This document shows positions 1 to 5,360 of a stretch of DNA of 5,360 nt, one piece after another. The notes beneath the pieces were generated by a model that was not told the DNA's origin, ran no database searches, and worked only from the letters and a program-made list of their open reading frames with translations. Position 1 is the first letter of the stretch; each line of letters opens with the position of its first letter. Source of the stretch: an uncultured Streptomyces sp. (GTDB taxonomy: Bacteria > Actinomycetota > Actinomycetes > Streptomycetales > Streptomycetaceae). The position numbers were made by a program, and so were the translations under genes. The stretch spans positions 1 through 5,360 of the forward strand of contig CAMLJW010000373.1 in assembly GCA_946480485.1 (NCBI GenBank), written 5' to 3'.

Positions 1-1502
1 CGAACGAGCAGTTCAACCAGGCGTTCACGATGCACGGCACGATCATGCTGCTGATGTTCGCGACGCCGCTGTTCGCCGGCTTCGCCAACTGGATCATGCC
101 GCTGCAGATCGGCGCCCCGGACGTCGCCTTCCCGCGGCTGAACATGTTCGCCTACTGGCTGTACCTGTTCGGCTCGCTCATCGCGGTCGGCGGCTTCCTC
201 ACCCCCCAGGGCGCGGCCGACTTCGGCTGGTTCGCCTACTCCCCGCTATCCGACGTGGTCCGCTCACCGGGCGTCGGCGCCGACATGTGGATCATGGGTC
301 TGGCGTTCTCCGGCTTCGGCACCATCCTCGGCTCGGTCAACTTCATCACCACCATCATCTGCATGCGCGCCCCCGGTATGACGATGTTCCGCATGCCCAT
401 CTTCGTGTGGAACGTGCTGCTCACCGCCGTACTGGTGCTGCTCGCCTTCCCGGTGCTGGCCGCCGCGCTGTTCGCGTTGGAGGCGGACCGCAAGTTCGGC
501 GCGCACGTCTTCGACGCGTCGAACGGCGGGGCGTTGCTGTGGCAACACCTGTTCTGGTTCTTCGGGCATCCCGAGGTGTACATCATCGCGTTGCCGTTCT
601 TCGGCATCATCAGTGAGGTCGTCCCGGTCTTCTCCCGCAAGCCGATGTTCGGCTACATGGGCCTGATCGCCGCGACCATCTCGATCGCCGGTCTTTCGGT
701 GACGGTGTGGGCGCACCACATGTACGTCACCGGCGGCGTGCTGCTGCCGTTCTTCTCCTTCATGACCTTCCTCATCGCCGTGCCGACCGGTGTGAAGTTC
801 TTCAACTGGATCGGCACGATGTGGAAGGGGTCGCTGAGTTTCGAGACCCCGATGCTGTGGGCGACCGGCTTCCTGATCACCTTCACCTTCGGTGGTCTGA
901 CCGGTGTCATCCTGGCCTCGCCGCCGATGGACTTCCATGTCTCGGACTCCTACTTCGTGGTGGCGCACTTCCACTACGTCGTGTTCGGGACCGTGGTGTT
1001 CGCGATGTTCTCCGGCTTCCACTTCTGGTGGCCGAAGATGACGGGCAAGATGCTCGACGAGCGGCTCGGCAAGATCACGTTCTGGACGCTGTTCATCGGC
1101 TTCCACGGCACGTTCCTCGTCCAGCACTGGCTTGGTGCCGAGGGCATGCCGCGCCGGTACGCGGACTACCTCGCCGCCGACGGCTTCACCGCGCTGAACA
1201 CGATCTCGACGATCAGCTCGTTCGTACTCGGCCTGTCGATCCTGCCGTTCTTGTACAACGTCTGGAAGACCGCCAAGTACGGCAAGAAGGTCGAGGTCGA
1301 CGACCCGTGGGGCTACGGCCGTTCGCTGGAGTGGGCGACCTCCTGCCCGCCGCCGCGGCACAACTTCCTCACCCTGCCGCGCATCCGCAGTGAATCCCCG
1401 GCGTTCGACCTGCACCACCCGGAGATCGCGGCGCTCGACCAACTCGAGAACGCCCCTGAGGGTGAGAAGACCCTCGCTGGTGGCAAGGAGGCCGGCAAGT
1501 GA
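1..1502 (+). CDS. ctaD: Cytochrome c oxidase (aa3-type) subunit I, 3' part
   Basis: Catalytic heme-copper subunit of the aa3 terminal oxidase in the cytoplasmic membrane; it reduces O2 to water and pumps protons. The reading frame is open from base 3 (N-E-Q-F-N-Q...), so the start and roughly 80 N-terminal residues (estimated from usual family length) lie upstream. All key residues are visible: the heme a ligand His in TMHGT (33-35); the D-channel Asp in [11 protein letters not shown] (120-122); the CuB His, the Glu and the crosslinked Tyr of FGHPEVY (567, 573 and 579); the CuB His pair in AHHMYVTG (714-719); the K-channel Lys in PTGVKFFNW (795-797); and the heme a3 and heme a His of [10 protein letters not shown] (966 and 972). 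The C-terminal MPRRYADY and CPPPRHNF motifs are also typical. It ends in TGA, overlapping ctaF. No damage is seen, and the family assignment is secure. Confidence 0.98.
   Translation, partial: NEQFNQAFTMHGTIMLLMFATPLFAGFANWIMPLQIGAPDVAFPRLNMFAYWLYLFGSLIAVGGFLTPQGAADFGWFAYSPLSDVVRSPGVGADMWIMGLAFSGFGTILGSVNFITTIICMRAPGMTMFRMPIFVWNVLLTAVLVLLAFPVLAAALFALEADRKFGAHVFDASNGGALLWQHLFWFFGHPEVYIIALPFFGIISEVVPVFSRKPMFGYMGLIAATISIAGLSVTVWAHHMYVTGGVLLPFFSFMTFLIAVPTGVKFFNWIGTMWKGSLSFETPMLWATGFLITFTFGGLTGVILASPPMDFHVSDSYFVVAHFHYVVFGTVVFAMFSGFHFWWPKMTGKMLDERLGKITFWTLFIGFHGTFLVQHWLGAEGMPRRYADYLAADGFTALNTISTISSFVLGLSILPFLYNVWKTAKYGKKVEVDDPWGYGRSLEWATSCPPPRHNFLTLPRIRSESPAFDLHHPEIAALDQLENAPEGEKTLAGGKEAGK
1485..1491 (+). 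promoter_or_regulatory. Shine-Dalgarno site of ctaF inside the ctaD end
   Basis: AAGGAGG lies seven bases before the GTG at 1499, near-perfect complementarity and spacing for 16S rRNA. It sits within the last codons of ctaD and fixes the ctaF start as GTG 1499 rather than the internal ATG at 1517. Confidence 0.85.
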
Positions 1503-1897
1503 AGATCCAGGGCAAGATGTTCATCTGGCTGGCCGTCTTCATCCTCGCCATGGCGATCGTGTATGGCCTGTGGTCGAGGGAGCCGGCCGGCACCACGGCG
1601 CTCTTCCTGGCCTTCGGCCTGAGCATCATGATCGGCTACTACCTGGCCTTCACGGCCCGGCGGGTCGATGTGGGCGCCCAGGACAACAAGGACGCCGATG
1701 TCGCGGACGACGCCGGTGAGGTCGGCTTCTTCAGCCCGCACAGCTGGCAGCCGCTCTCCCTCGGTATCGGTGGCGCGCTCGCCTTCCTGGGCGTCGTCTT
1801 CGGCTGGTGGCTGCTCTACTTCTCACTCCCGATCATCATGATCGGTCTGTGGGGCTGGGTCTTCGAGTACTACCGCGGCGAGAGCCGCACCCAGTAA
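1499..1897 (+). CDS. ctaF: Cytochrome c oxidase subunit IV, actinobacterial type
   Basis: Small membrane subunit of the actinobacterial aa3 oxidase, known as the fourth subunit of the bc1-aa3 supercomplex. It has 132 residues and no catalytic motif. About four hydrophobic stretches are visible, near residues 8-24, 32-51, 84-104 and 105-121. A charged loop rich in Asp separates the second and third (around 57-74). The GTG start overlaps the ctaD stop as GTGA, and an AAGGAGG lies seven bases upstream, so translation is probably coupled to ctaD to keep subunits in balance. A strong hairpin follows the TAA stop by 18 bases, making this the probable last gene of a ctaCDF unit. The call rests on position directly after ctaD, size, topology and the recognisable [10 protein letters not shown] start. 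Confidence 0.94.
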   Translation: MKIQGKMFIWLAVFILAMAIVYGLWSREPAGTTALFLAFGLSIMIGYYLAFTARRVDVGAQDNKDADVADDAGEVGFFSPHSWQPLSLGIGGALAFLGVVFGWWLLYFSLPIIMIGLWGWVFEYYRGESRTQ

Positions 1898-1915
1898 CAC
1901 ACGTTGAGCGCACTG

Positions 1916-1948
1916 GAACCCGGACACTCCGAAGGAGGGTCCGGGTTC
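1916..1948 (+). terminator. Hairpin terminator after ctaF
   Basis: GAACCCGGAC (1916-1925) pairs perfectly with GTCCGGGTTC (1939-1948). After one A/G mismatch, the inner CTCC (1927-1930) pairs with GGAG (1934-1937), leaving a GAA loop. This gives 14 of 15 possible pairs. The bases after it (CTCGTTTG) hold only a short T-run, as is usual for GC-rich actinomycete terminators. It lies 18 bases after the ctaF stop and before the transpeptidase gene, so it should separate the two transcripts. Confidence 0.85.
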
Positions 1949-2014
1949 GCTCGTTTGCCGCGCCTCATGTCACTCGCACGGGTCACTCGCCGCGCCAGGG
2001 TCGCGGGGCGTTCC

Positions 2015-2020
2015 TACTTT
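2015..2020 (+). promoter_or_regulatory. Candidate -10 box for a leaderless transcript
   Basis: TACTTT matches the TAnnnT pattern of actinobacterial housekeeping promoters. If its last base is -7, the first transcribed base is 2027, exactly the A of the transpeptidase ATG. No convincing -35 element is seen about 17 bases upstream, which is common in Streptomyces. This is inferred from one hexamer and its spacing. Confidence 0.4.
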
Positions 2021-2026
2021 GAGGTC

Positions 2027-3289
2027 ATGAGCCACTCACCGCTGAACCGCACGGTCGTCAGTTGCACTCTGCTGGTGGTCACCCTCGGCGCGGGCGTCAC
2101 GGCCTGCACCCTTGACGGCCACCCCCTCTCGGCCGATCCGTACGACGCGGCGGGACAGATCTCCTTCAACGCCCCGGTGGACGACGGCGAGAAGGTCGAC
2201 CCCGACAAACCCCTGGAGATAACCGCTCAGGGCTCCGGTGGGCGGATTACCGACGTGACGGTCACGGACGCGGCGGGACGCTATGTGTCGGGCGAGCTCT
2301 CCGCCGACGGCGGCCACTGGCACAGCACGTCACCGCTCGCCGCGGGCGACCGCTACACGGTGCGGGTGAGCACGGAGAACGAGGACGGGGCTCCCGGCCG
2401 CAAGGAACTCGCCTTCGACACCAGCAAGCCCACCACAAAGAAGCGACTCAACGTCAAGTTCGGCCCCGACGCGGGCAAGTACGGTGTCGGCCAGCCCGTC
2501 ACGGCCGCGCTCAGCGCCCCCGTCAAGGGTAGGGCCGCCCGGGCCGTCGTCGAGCGCGCGCTCAGGGTCGAGTCGACGCCCGCCGCGCAGGGCGCCTGGC
2601 ACTGGGTGGACGACAAGACGCTGCACTACCGCCCCAAGGAGTACTGGCCCGCCCACGCCGCCATCCGCGCGCACAGCGAACTCGCAGGCATCCGGGTCAA
2701 CGAACGGCTCTGGGGCGGCAAGGCGAAGCCTCTGAAGCTCACCACGGGCGACCGGATCGAGGCCGTGACAGACGCCTCGGCGCACACGATGAGGGTCTAC
2801 AAGAACGGCGAGGTGATCAAGGCGATGCCCGTCACCACCGGCAAGCCCGGCTTCGAGACCCGCAACGGCGTCAAGGTCGTGCTCGCAAAGGAGTACTTCG
2901 TACGGATGCGCGGTACCAGCATAGGTATCGCCGAGGGCAGCTCGGAGTCGTACGACCTGCCTGTCTACTACGCGACCAGGGTCACCTGGAGCGGCGAGTA
3001 CGTGCACGCCGCGCCCTGGTCCACCGGCTCCCAGGGATACGCCAACGTCAGCCACGGCTGCACCGGGATGAGCACCGGGAACGCGGCCTGGTTCTTCAGG
3101 ACCGTGCGCCCCGGCGACATCGTCAAGGTCGTCCATTCGAACGGCGAGATGATGGCCCCGTTCAGCAACGGCTTCGGCGACTGGAACCTCACCTGGCAGA
3201 GCTGGCGCAAGGGCAGCGCCCTGGCCGGCCAGACATCGGAGGGCCCCAGCGCGGCGGACGGTGCCCGCCTGCGCCCCCAGGCCGTCTGA
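2027..3289 (+). CDS. Lipoprotein L,D-transpeptidase (YkuD domain, Ig-like domains)
   Basis: Probable periplasmic-side enzyme that makes 3-3 (LD) crosslinks between peptidoglycan stem peptides. The product has 420 residues. The N-terminus has a hydrophobic signal segment (about 9-26) ending in VTAC, a lipobox with Cys27 as likely lipidation site. Two Ig-like regions follow (about 45-132 and 139-240), then the YkuD catalytic domain (about 243-370) with His327 in YVHAAPWS and catalytic Cys345 in SHGCTGMS. A C-terminal GDWN...W..W segment (384-393) completes a layout closely like mycobacterial LdtMt2. The residues after the catalytic Cys are TGM, where LdtMt2 has LNV. The frame stays open back to a TTG at 1904, but that start would put the ctaF terminator inside the gene. 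ATG 2027 directly precedes the signal peptide, although the only SD-like GAGG (2021-2024) is just two bases away. The gene has no evident link to respiration and is transcribed separately from ctaF. Confidence 0.93.
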   Translation: MSHSPLNRTVVSCTLLVVTLGAGVTACTLDGHPLSADPYDAAGQISFNAPVDDGEKVDPDKPLEITAQGSGGRITDVTVTDAAGRYVSGELSADGGHWHSTSPLAAGDRYTVRVSTENEDGAPGRKELAFDTSKPTTKKRLNVKFGPDAGKYGVGQPVTAALSAPVKGRAARAVVERALRVESTPAAQGAWHWVDDKTLHYRPKEYWPAHAAIRAHSELAGIRVNERLWGGKAKPLKLTTGDRIEAVTDASAHTMRVYKNGEVIKAMPVTTGKPGFETRNGVKVVLAKEYFVRMRGTSIGIAEGSSESYDLPVYYATRVTWSGEYVHAAPWSTGSQGYANVSHGCTGMSTGNAAWFFRTVRPGDIVKVVHSNGEMMAPFSNGFGDWNLTWQSWRKGSALAGQTSEGPSAADGARLRPQAV

Positions 3290-3326
3290 GGCGTGCCCCG
3301 CACAGCTCTCGGAACTCAGTCCCACC

Positions 3327-3731
3327 TCAGGCGCTGAGCGGTGCCGCTTTCCGCCGCAACAGAGAAGCCAGCTCCGACGCGAACTCCACCGGCTCCACCG
3401 GCAGGGTCACCGCCGCATCGGCACGGCTCCATGTGGCGAGCCAGGCATCCTGGGGCCGGCCGATGAGGAGCAGGACGGGCGGGCAGTTGAAGACTTCGTC
3501 CTTGATCTGACGGCACACCCCCATGCCGCCCATGGGCACGGCCTCGCCGTCCAGGACGCAGACGTCGATCCCACCCTTGTCCAGCTCGCGGATCACGGCC
3601 GCGGGCGTCGCGCACTCGACGATCTCGACCAGGGGAACGTCACCGGCCGGCCTGCGGCCGGTGGCGAGCCGTACCTGCTCCCGGGTGTTGGAGTCGTCGC
3701 TGTAGACCAGCACCGTGGCGGTCGGCTGCAT
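3327..3731 (-). CDS. Stand-alone receiver-like (CheY-fold) protein, degenerate switch residues
   Basis: The product has 134 residues and consists of little more than one response-regulator receiver fold; no DNA-binding or enzymatic output domain is present. The beta1 strand TVLVYSDD carries the acidic pair Asp12/Asp13. The strand DVCVLDG carries Asp61 at the phospho-acceptor position, followed by a receiver-like GMGVCRQIK helix. The conserved switch Thr/Ser after the next strand (VLLLIGRP) is absent, and the invariant Lys before Pro is Leu110 (AAVTLPVEP). It may therefore be a pseudo-receiver that works by protein contact rather than classical phosphorylation. The start is ATG at 3731-3729, chosen for the GGAGG four bases upstream; the longer open frame has no such site. 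It converges with the transpeptidase gene (37-bp gap) and is divergent from ctaE. Its partner and function are unknown. Confidence 0.85.
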   Translation of the reverse strand: MQPTATVLVYSDDSNTREQVRLATGRRPAGDVPLVEIVECATPAAVIRELDKGGIDVCVLDGEAVPMGGMGVCRQIKDEVFNCPPVLLLIGRPQDAWLATWSRADAAVTLPVEPVEFASELASLLRRKAAPLSA

Positions 3732-3734
3732 TGT

Positions 3735-3740
3735 TCCTCC
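3735..3740 (-). promoter_or_regulatory. Shine-Dalgarno site of the receiver-like gene
   Basis: Read on the minus strand, GGAGGA precedes the ATG at 3731-3729, with the GGAGG core four bases from it. It decides the start of the 134-residue product, because the minus-strand frame remains open upstream to about 4070. Confidence 0.75.
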
Positions 3741-3756
3741 GAGACGTTGAGTACTG

Positions 3757-3776
3757 CCGTCGTGGACCGTCGTGGA
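3757..3776. repeat. Tandem 10-bp direct repeat
   Basis: Two exact, abutting copies of CCGTCGTGGA (3757-3766 and 3767-3776) lie 26 to 45 bases upstream of the receiver-like gene's start. A 10-bp period places both copies on nearly the same face of the helix, as in some direct-repeat operators. They are too few and too short to prove function. Confidence 0.6.
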
Positions 3777-3913
3777 CATGGACCGATGCGCGGATGCTAC
3801 TCCCTTCACCTCCCCGTAGACACCGGTTCTGACAGGGCTTCGATGGGCCATAAGAGCAGGGCAGAGACCACGGACACTCCGAACGGCACCCCCGGGAGTG
3901 AGGGCGGGATAAG

Positions 3914-3934
3914 CGACCGACATAATGTCGGTCG
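3914..3934. promoter_or_regulatory. Perfect 10-bp inverted repeat across the ctaE start codon
   Basis: CGACCGACAT (3914-3923) and ATGTCGGTCG (3925-3934) are exact reverse complements separated by a single A. The right arm begins at the ctaE ATG. As DNA it could be an operator for a dimeric regulator. As RNA it could form an eight-pair stem with an AUAAU loop, hiding the initiation region. The symmetry is seen directly; the role is inferred. Confidence 0.6.
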
Positions 3935-4545
3935 TGGCGACAGCAACGACAGTAGAAACCGGGCACGCGCACCCGTCGGTCAATCGGCCGAACCTCACCA
4001 GCGTCGGAACCATCATCTGGCTGAGTTCCGAGCTGATGTTCTTCGCGGCCCTCTTCGCGATGTACTTCACCCTGCGATCGGTGACCGGGCCGGATCACTG
4101 GAAGGAGATGGCAGCCCATCTCAACTTCCCGTTCTCGGCGACGAACACCACGATCCTGGTGCTCTCCTCCCTGACCTGCCAGCTCGGTGTGTTCGCCGCC
4201 GAGCGCGGGGACGTGAAGAAGCTCCGGATGTGGTTCATCGTCACCTTCGTCATGGGTGCGATCTTCATCGGCGGTCAGGTCTTCGAGTACACGGAACTGG
4301 TCAAAGACGCGGGCCTCTCGCTCTCCTCGGACCCGTACGGCTCGGTGTTCTACCTGACCACCGGCTTCCACGGCCTGCACGTGACAGGTGGTCTCATCGC
4401 CTTCCTGCTGGTCCTCGGGCGCACCTACGCGGCCCGGAGGTTCACGCACGAGCAGGCGACCGCCGCCATCGTCGTGTCCTACTACTGGCACTTCGTCGAT
4501 GTCGTCTGGATCGGCCTCTTCGCCACGATCTACATGATCAAGTAG
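3925..4545 (+). CDS. ctaE: Cytochrome c oxidase (aa3-type) subunit III
   Basis: Membrane subunit III of the aa3 oxidase; it binds no metal and stabilises subunit I and its proton uptake path. The product has 206 residues, the five-helix short form usual in actinobacteria. Helices lie near residues 28-50, 73-94, 100-122, 140-166 and 181-204. Diagnostic motifs are [17 protein letters not shown] in helix 1, [10 protein letters not shown] at 147-156 with its conserved histidines, and the C-terminal [18 protein letters not shown]. The start is ATG 3925; an in-frame stop at 3910-3912 rules out anything longer. The start codon lies in a perfect inverted repeat and lacks a normally spaced Shine-Dalgarno site, which is unusual for a highly expressed respiratory gene. 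It heads a probable ctaE-qcrCAB operon, with qcrC 63 bases downstream and no strong terminator between them. Confidence 0.97.
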   Translation: MSVVATATTVETGHAHPSVNRPNLTSVGTIIWLSSELMFFAALFAMYFTLRSVTGPDHWKEMAAHLNFPFSATNTTILVLSSLTCQLGVFAAERGDVKKLRMWFIVTFVMGAIFIGGQVFEYTELVKDAGLSLSSDPYGSVFYLTTGFHGLHVTGGLIAFLLVLGRTYAARRFTHEQATAAIVVSYYWHFVDVVWIGLFATIYMIK

Positions 4546-4608
4546 CCGGGCCCGTTCCCGCACATTCCAGAAGCACCGACGCAGAAGATCCTGACACCGG
4601 GGTAATCC

Positions 4609-5360
4609 GTGAAAAAGCTCTCCGCACGACGACGCCATCCGCTGGCGGCGCTCGTCGTCCTACTCATCGCGCTGGCGGCCACCGGGGGGCTGTACACCCT
4701 TGCTGTGCCCGCGGACAAGGCCAAGGCCGACGTAAGCGCCCAGTCCCTCGCCATCGACGAGGGCAAGAGGCTCTTCGCCGTGGGCTGTGCCAGTTGCCAC
4801 GGCACCGGGGGTCAGGGCACCACCGACGGTCCGAGCCTGGTGGGTGTGGGCGCCGCGGCGGTCGACTTCCAGGTCGCCACCGGCCGTATGCCGGCGCAGC
4901 AGCCCGGCCCTCAGGTGCCTAAGAAGAGGAACATCTACTCGCAGGCCGAGATCGACCAGCTCGCGGCGTACGTCGCCTCGCTCGGTGCCGGTCCCTCCGT
5001 GCCGACCGAGAACCAGTACAGCCCCGAGGGCGCGGACATCGCCGAGGGTGGTGAGCTCTTCCGTACCAACTGCGCGCAGTGCCACAACTTCACCGGCAAG
5101 GGCGGCGCGCTGACGAACGGCAAGTACGCCCCGACGCTGGAAGACGTCGATCCGAAGCACGTCTACGAGGCCATGCTGACCGGCCCGCAGAACATGCCGT
5201 CCTTCCCCGACACGACGCTGACGGAGAAGAACAAGAAAGACATCATCGCGTACCTCGACGCGGTCAACAGCGACAAGACGGAGAGCCCCGGTGGTCTTGA
5301 GCTGGGCGGCCTCGGGCCGGTCAGTGAGGGTCTGTTCGGCTGGATCTTCGGTCTCGGCGG
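4609..5360 (+). CDS. qcrC: Cytochrome bc1 complex diheme cytochrome c subunit, 5' part
   Basis: Membrane-anchored diheme cytochrome c of the actinobacterial bc1 complex. It takes electrons from the Rieske centre and passes them to the CuA site of the aa3 oxidase, replacing a soluble cytochrome c. The frame is open to the window end (250 codons), so only some 20 C-terminal residues are likely missing, judging by usual length near 270. Basic residues at the N-terminus are followed by a signal-anchor helix (about 11-33). Domain 1 has heme motif CASCH (Cys60, Cys63, His64) with Met94 of GRMPAQ as likely axial ligand. Domain 2 has CAQCH (Cys155, Cys158, His159) with Met196 of QNMPSF. The sequence from about residue 238 looks like the start of the C-terminal membrane helix. 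The GTG start at 4609 has only a weak GGGG site (4599-4602) six bases upstream. qcrA and qcrB are expected just downstream. Confidence 0.96.
   Translation, partial: MKKLSARRRHPLAALVVLLIALAATGGLYTLAVPADKAKADVSAQSLAIDEGKRLFAVGCASCHGTGGQGTTDGPSLVGVGAAAVDFQVATGRMPAQQPGPQVPKKRNIYSQAEIDQLAAYVASLGAGPSVPTENQYSPEGADIAEGGELFRTNCAQCHNFTGKGGALTNGKYAPTLEDVDPKHVYEAMLTGPQNMPSFPDTTLTEKNKKDIIAYLDAVNSDKTESPGGLELGGLGPVSEGLFGWIFGLG

Larger units (their letters stand above)
3732..3924. other. Divergent intergenic region between the receiver-like gene and ctaE
   Basis: This region should hold the promoters for both directions. On the minus strand TAGCAT (complement of 3794-3799) is a possible -10 box for the receiver-like gene, without a good -35. 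On the plus strand no convincing promoter hexamer pair was found. CACTCC (3875-3880) can pair with GGAGTG (3895-3900) around a 14-base loop, a weak possible leader hairpin. There is no normally spaced Shine-Dalgarno site for ctaE: the nearest G-rich stretch (3900-3908) ends 16 bases before the ATG. Confidence 0.5.

Noticed and set aside
264..1442. Long minus-strand open frame (392 codons) opposite ctaD
   Set aside because: It is rich in Arg, Glu, His and Gly with no recognisable motif and lies wholly antisense to a clear ctaD frame. This is a normal GC-rich shadow frame.
1904..2026. TTG-initiated N-terminal extension of the transpeptidase
   Set aside because: It would translate the ctaF terminator hairpin, has no ribosome site, and would bury the signal peptide behind 41 basic residues.
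3829..3854. CTGACA (3829) and CATAAG (3849) as a sigma-70-like promoter for ctaE
   Set aside because: The spacer is only 14 bases and the -10 matches the consensus at four of six positions, so this is not a supportable call.
1921..3883. Shared 13-mer CGGACACTCCGAA at 1921-1933 and 3871-3883
   Set aside because: At this GC level about one exact 13-base match is expected by chance in a window of this size. The first copy is explained by the terminator stem.
4546..4608. Possible terminator or regulatory element between ctaE and qcrC
   Set aside because: Only a short GGGCCC palindrome and no stable hairpin with a T-run were seen; an operon linker is the simpler reading.
3261..4922. Plus-strand open frame of 553 codons across the divergent region and ctaE
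   Set aside because: It runs across the receiver-like gene, ctaE and the start of qcrC in the wrong frame, with low-complexity Arg/Pro/His composition. It exists only because stops are rare at this GC content.

Overview
The window looks like chromosomal DNA of a high-GC actinomycete, almost certainly Streptomyces or a close relative. Third codon positions are strongly G/C, GTG starts occur, and the genes are those of the actinobacterial cytochrome bc1-aa3 branch: a diheme QcrC, the actinobacteria-specific subunit CtaF, and CtaD and CtaE with their family motifs. From memory, the gene order resembles the ctaCDF ... ctaE-qcrCAB locus of Streptomyces coelicolor (around SCO2148-SCO2156). I could not check this.

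Layout. Bases 1-1502 (+) are the 3' part of ctaD (cytochrome aa3 oxidase subunit I), whose 5' end lies outside the window. ctaF (1499-1897, +) overlaps it by four bases and is followed by a strong hairpin (1916-1948) that probably ends the ctaCDF transcript. A lipoprotein-type L,D-transpeptidase gene follows (2027-3289, +); its promoter-like box suggests a leaderless mRNA. It converges on a small gene on the minus strand (3731-3327) that encodes a stand-alone receiver-like protein with degenerate switch residues. The 193-bp divergent region 3732-3924 holds a tandem 10-bp direct repeat and ends at a perfect 10-bp inverted repeat lying across the start codon of ctaE. ctaE (3925-4545, +, subunit III) is followed after 63 bp by qcrC (4609 to the window end, +, truncated), a membrane-anchored diheme cytochrome c.

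How the genes work together. CtaD, CtaE and CtaF are parts of the aa3-type terminal oxidase. QcrC is the cytochrome c subunit of the bc1 complex and, in actinobacteria, hands electrons directly to the oxidase in a bc1-aa3 supercomplex. The two inserted genes, a cell-wall 3-3 crosslinking enzyme and a degenerate receiver, have no obvious respiratory role and split the oxidase genes into two transcription units.

Nothing here is clearly a new biological system. The points most worth a second look are the inverted repeat on the ctaE start codon, the degenerate receiver gene beside it, and the transpeptidase with a variant catalytic motif inside a respiratory locus.
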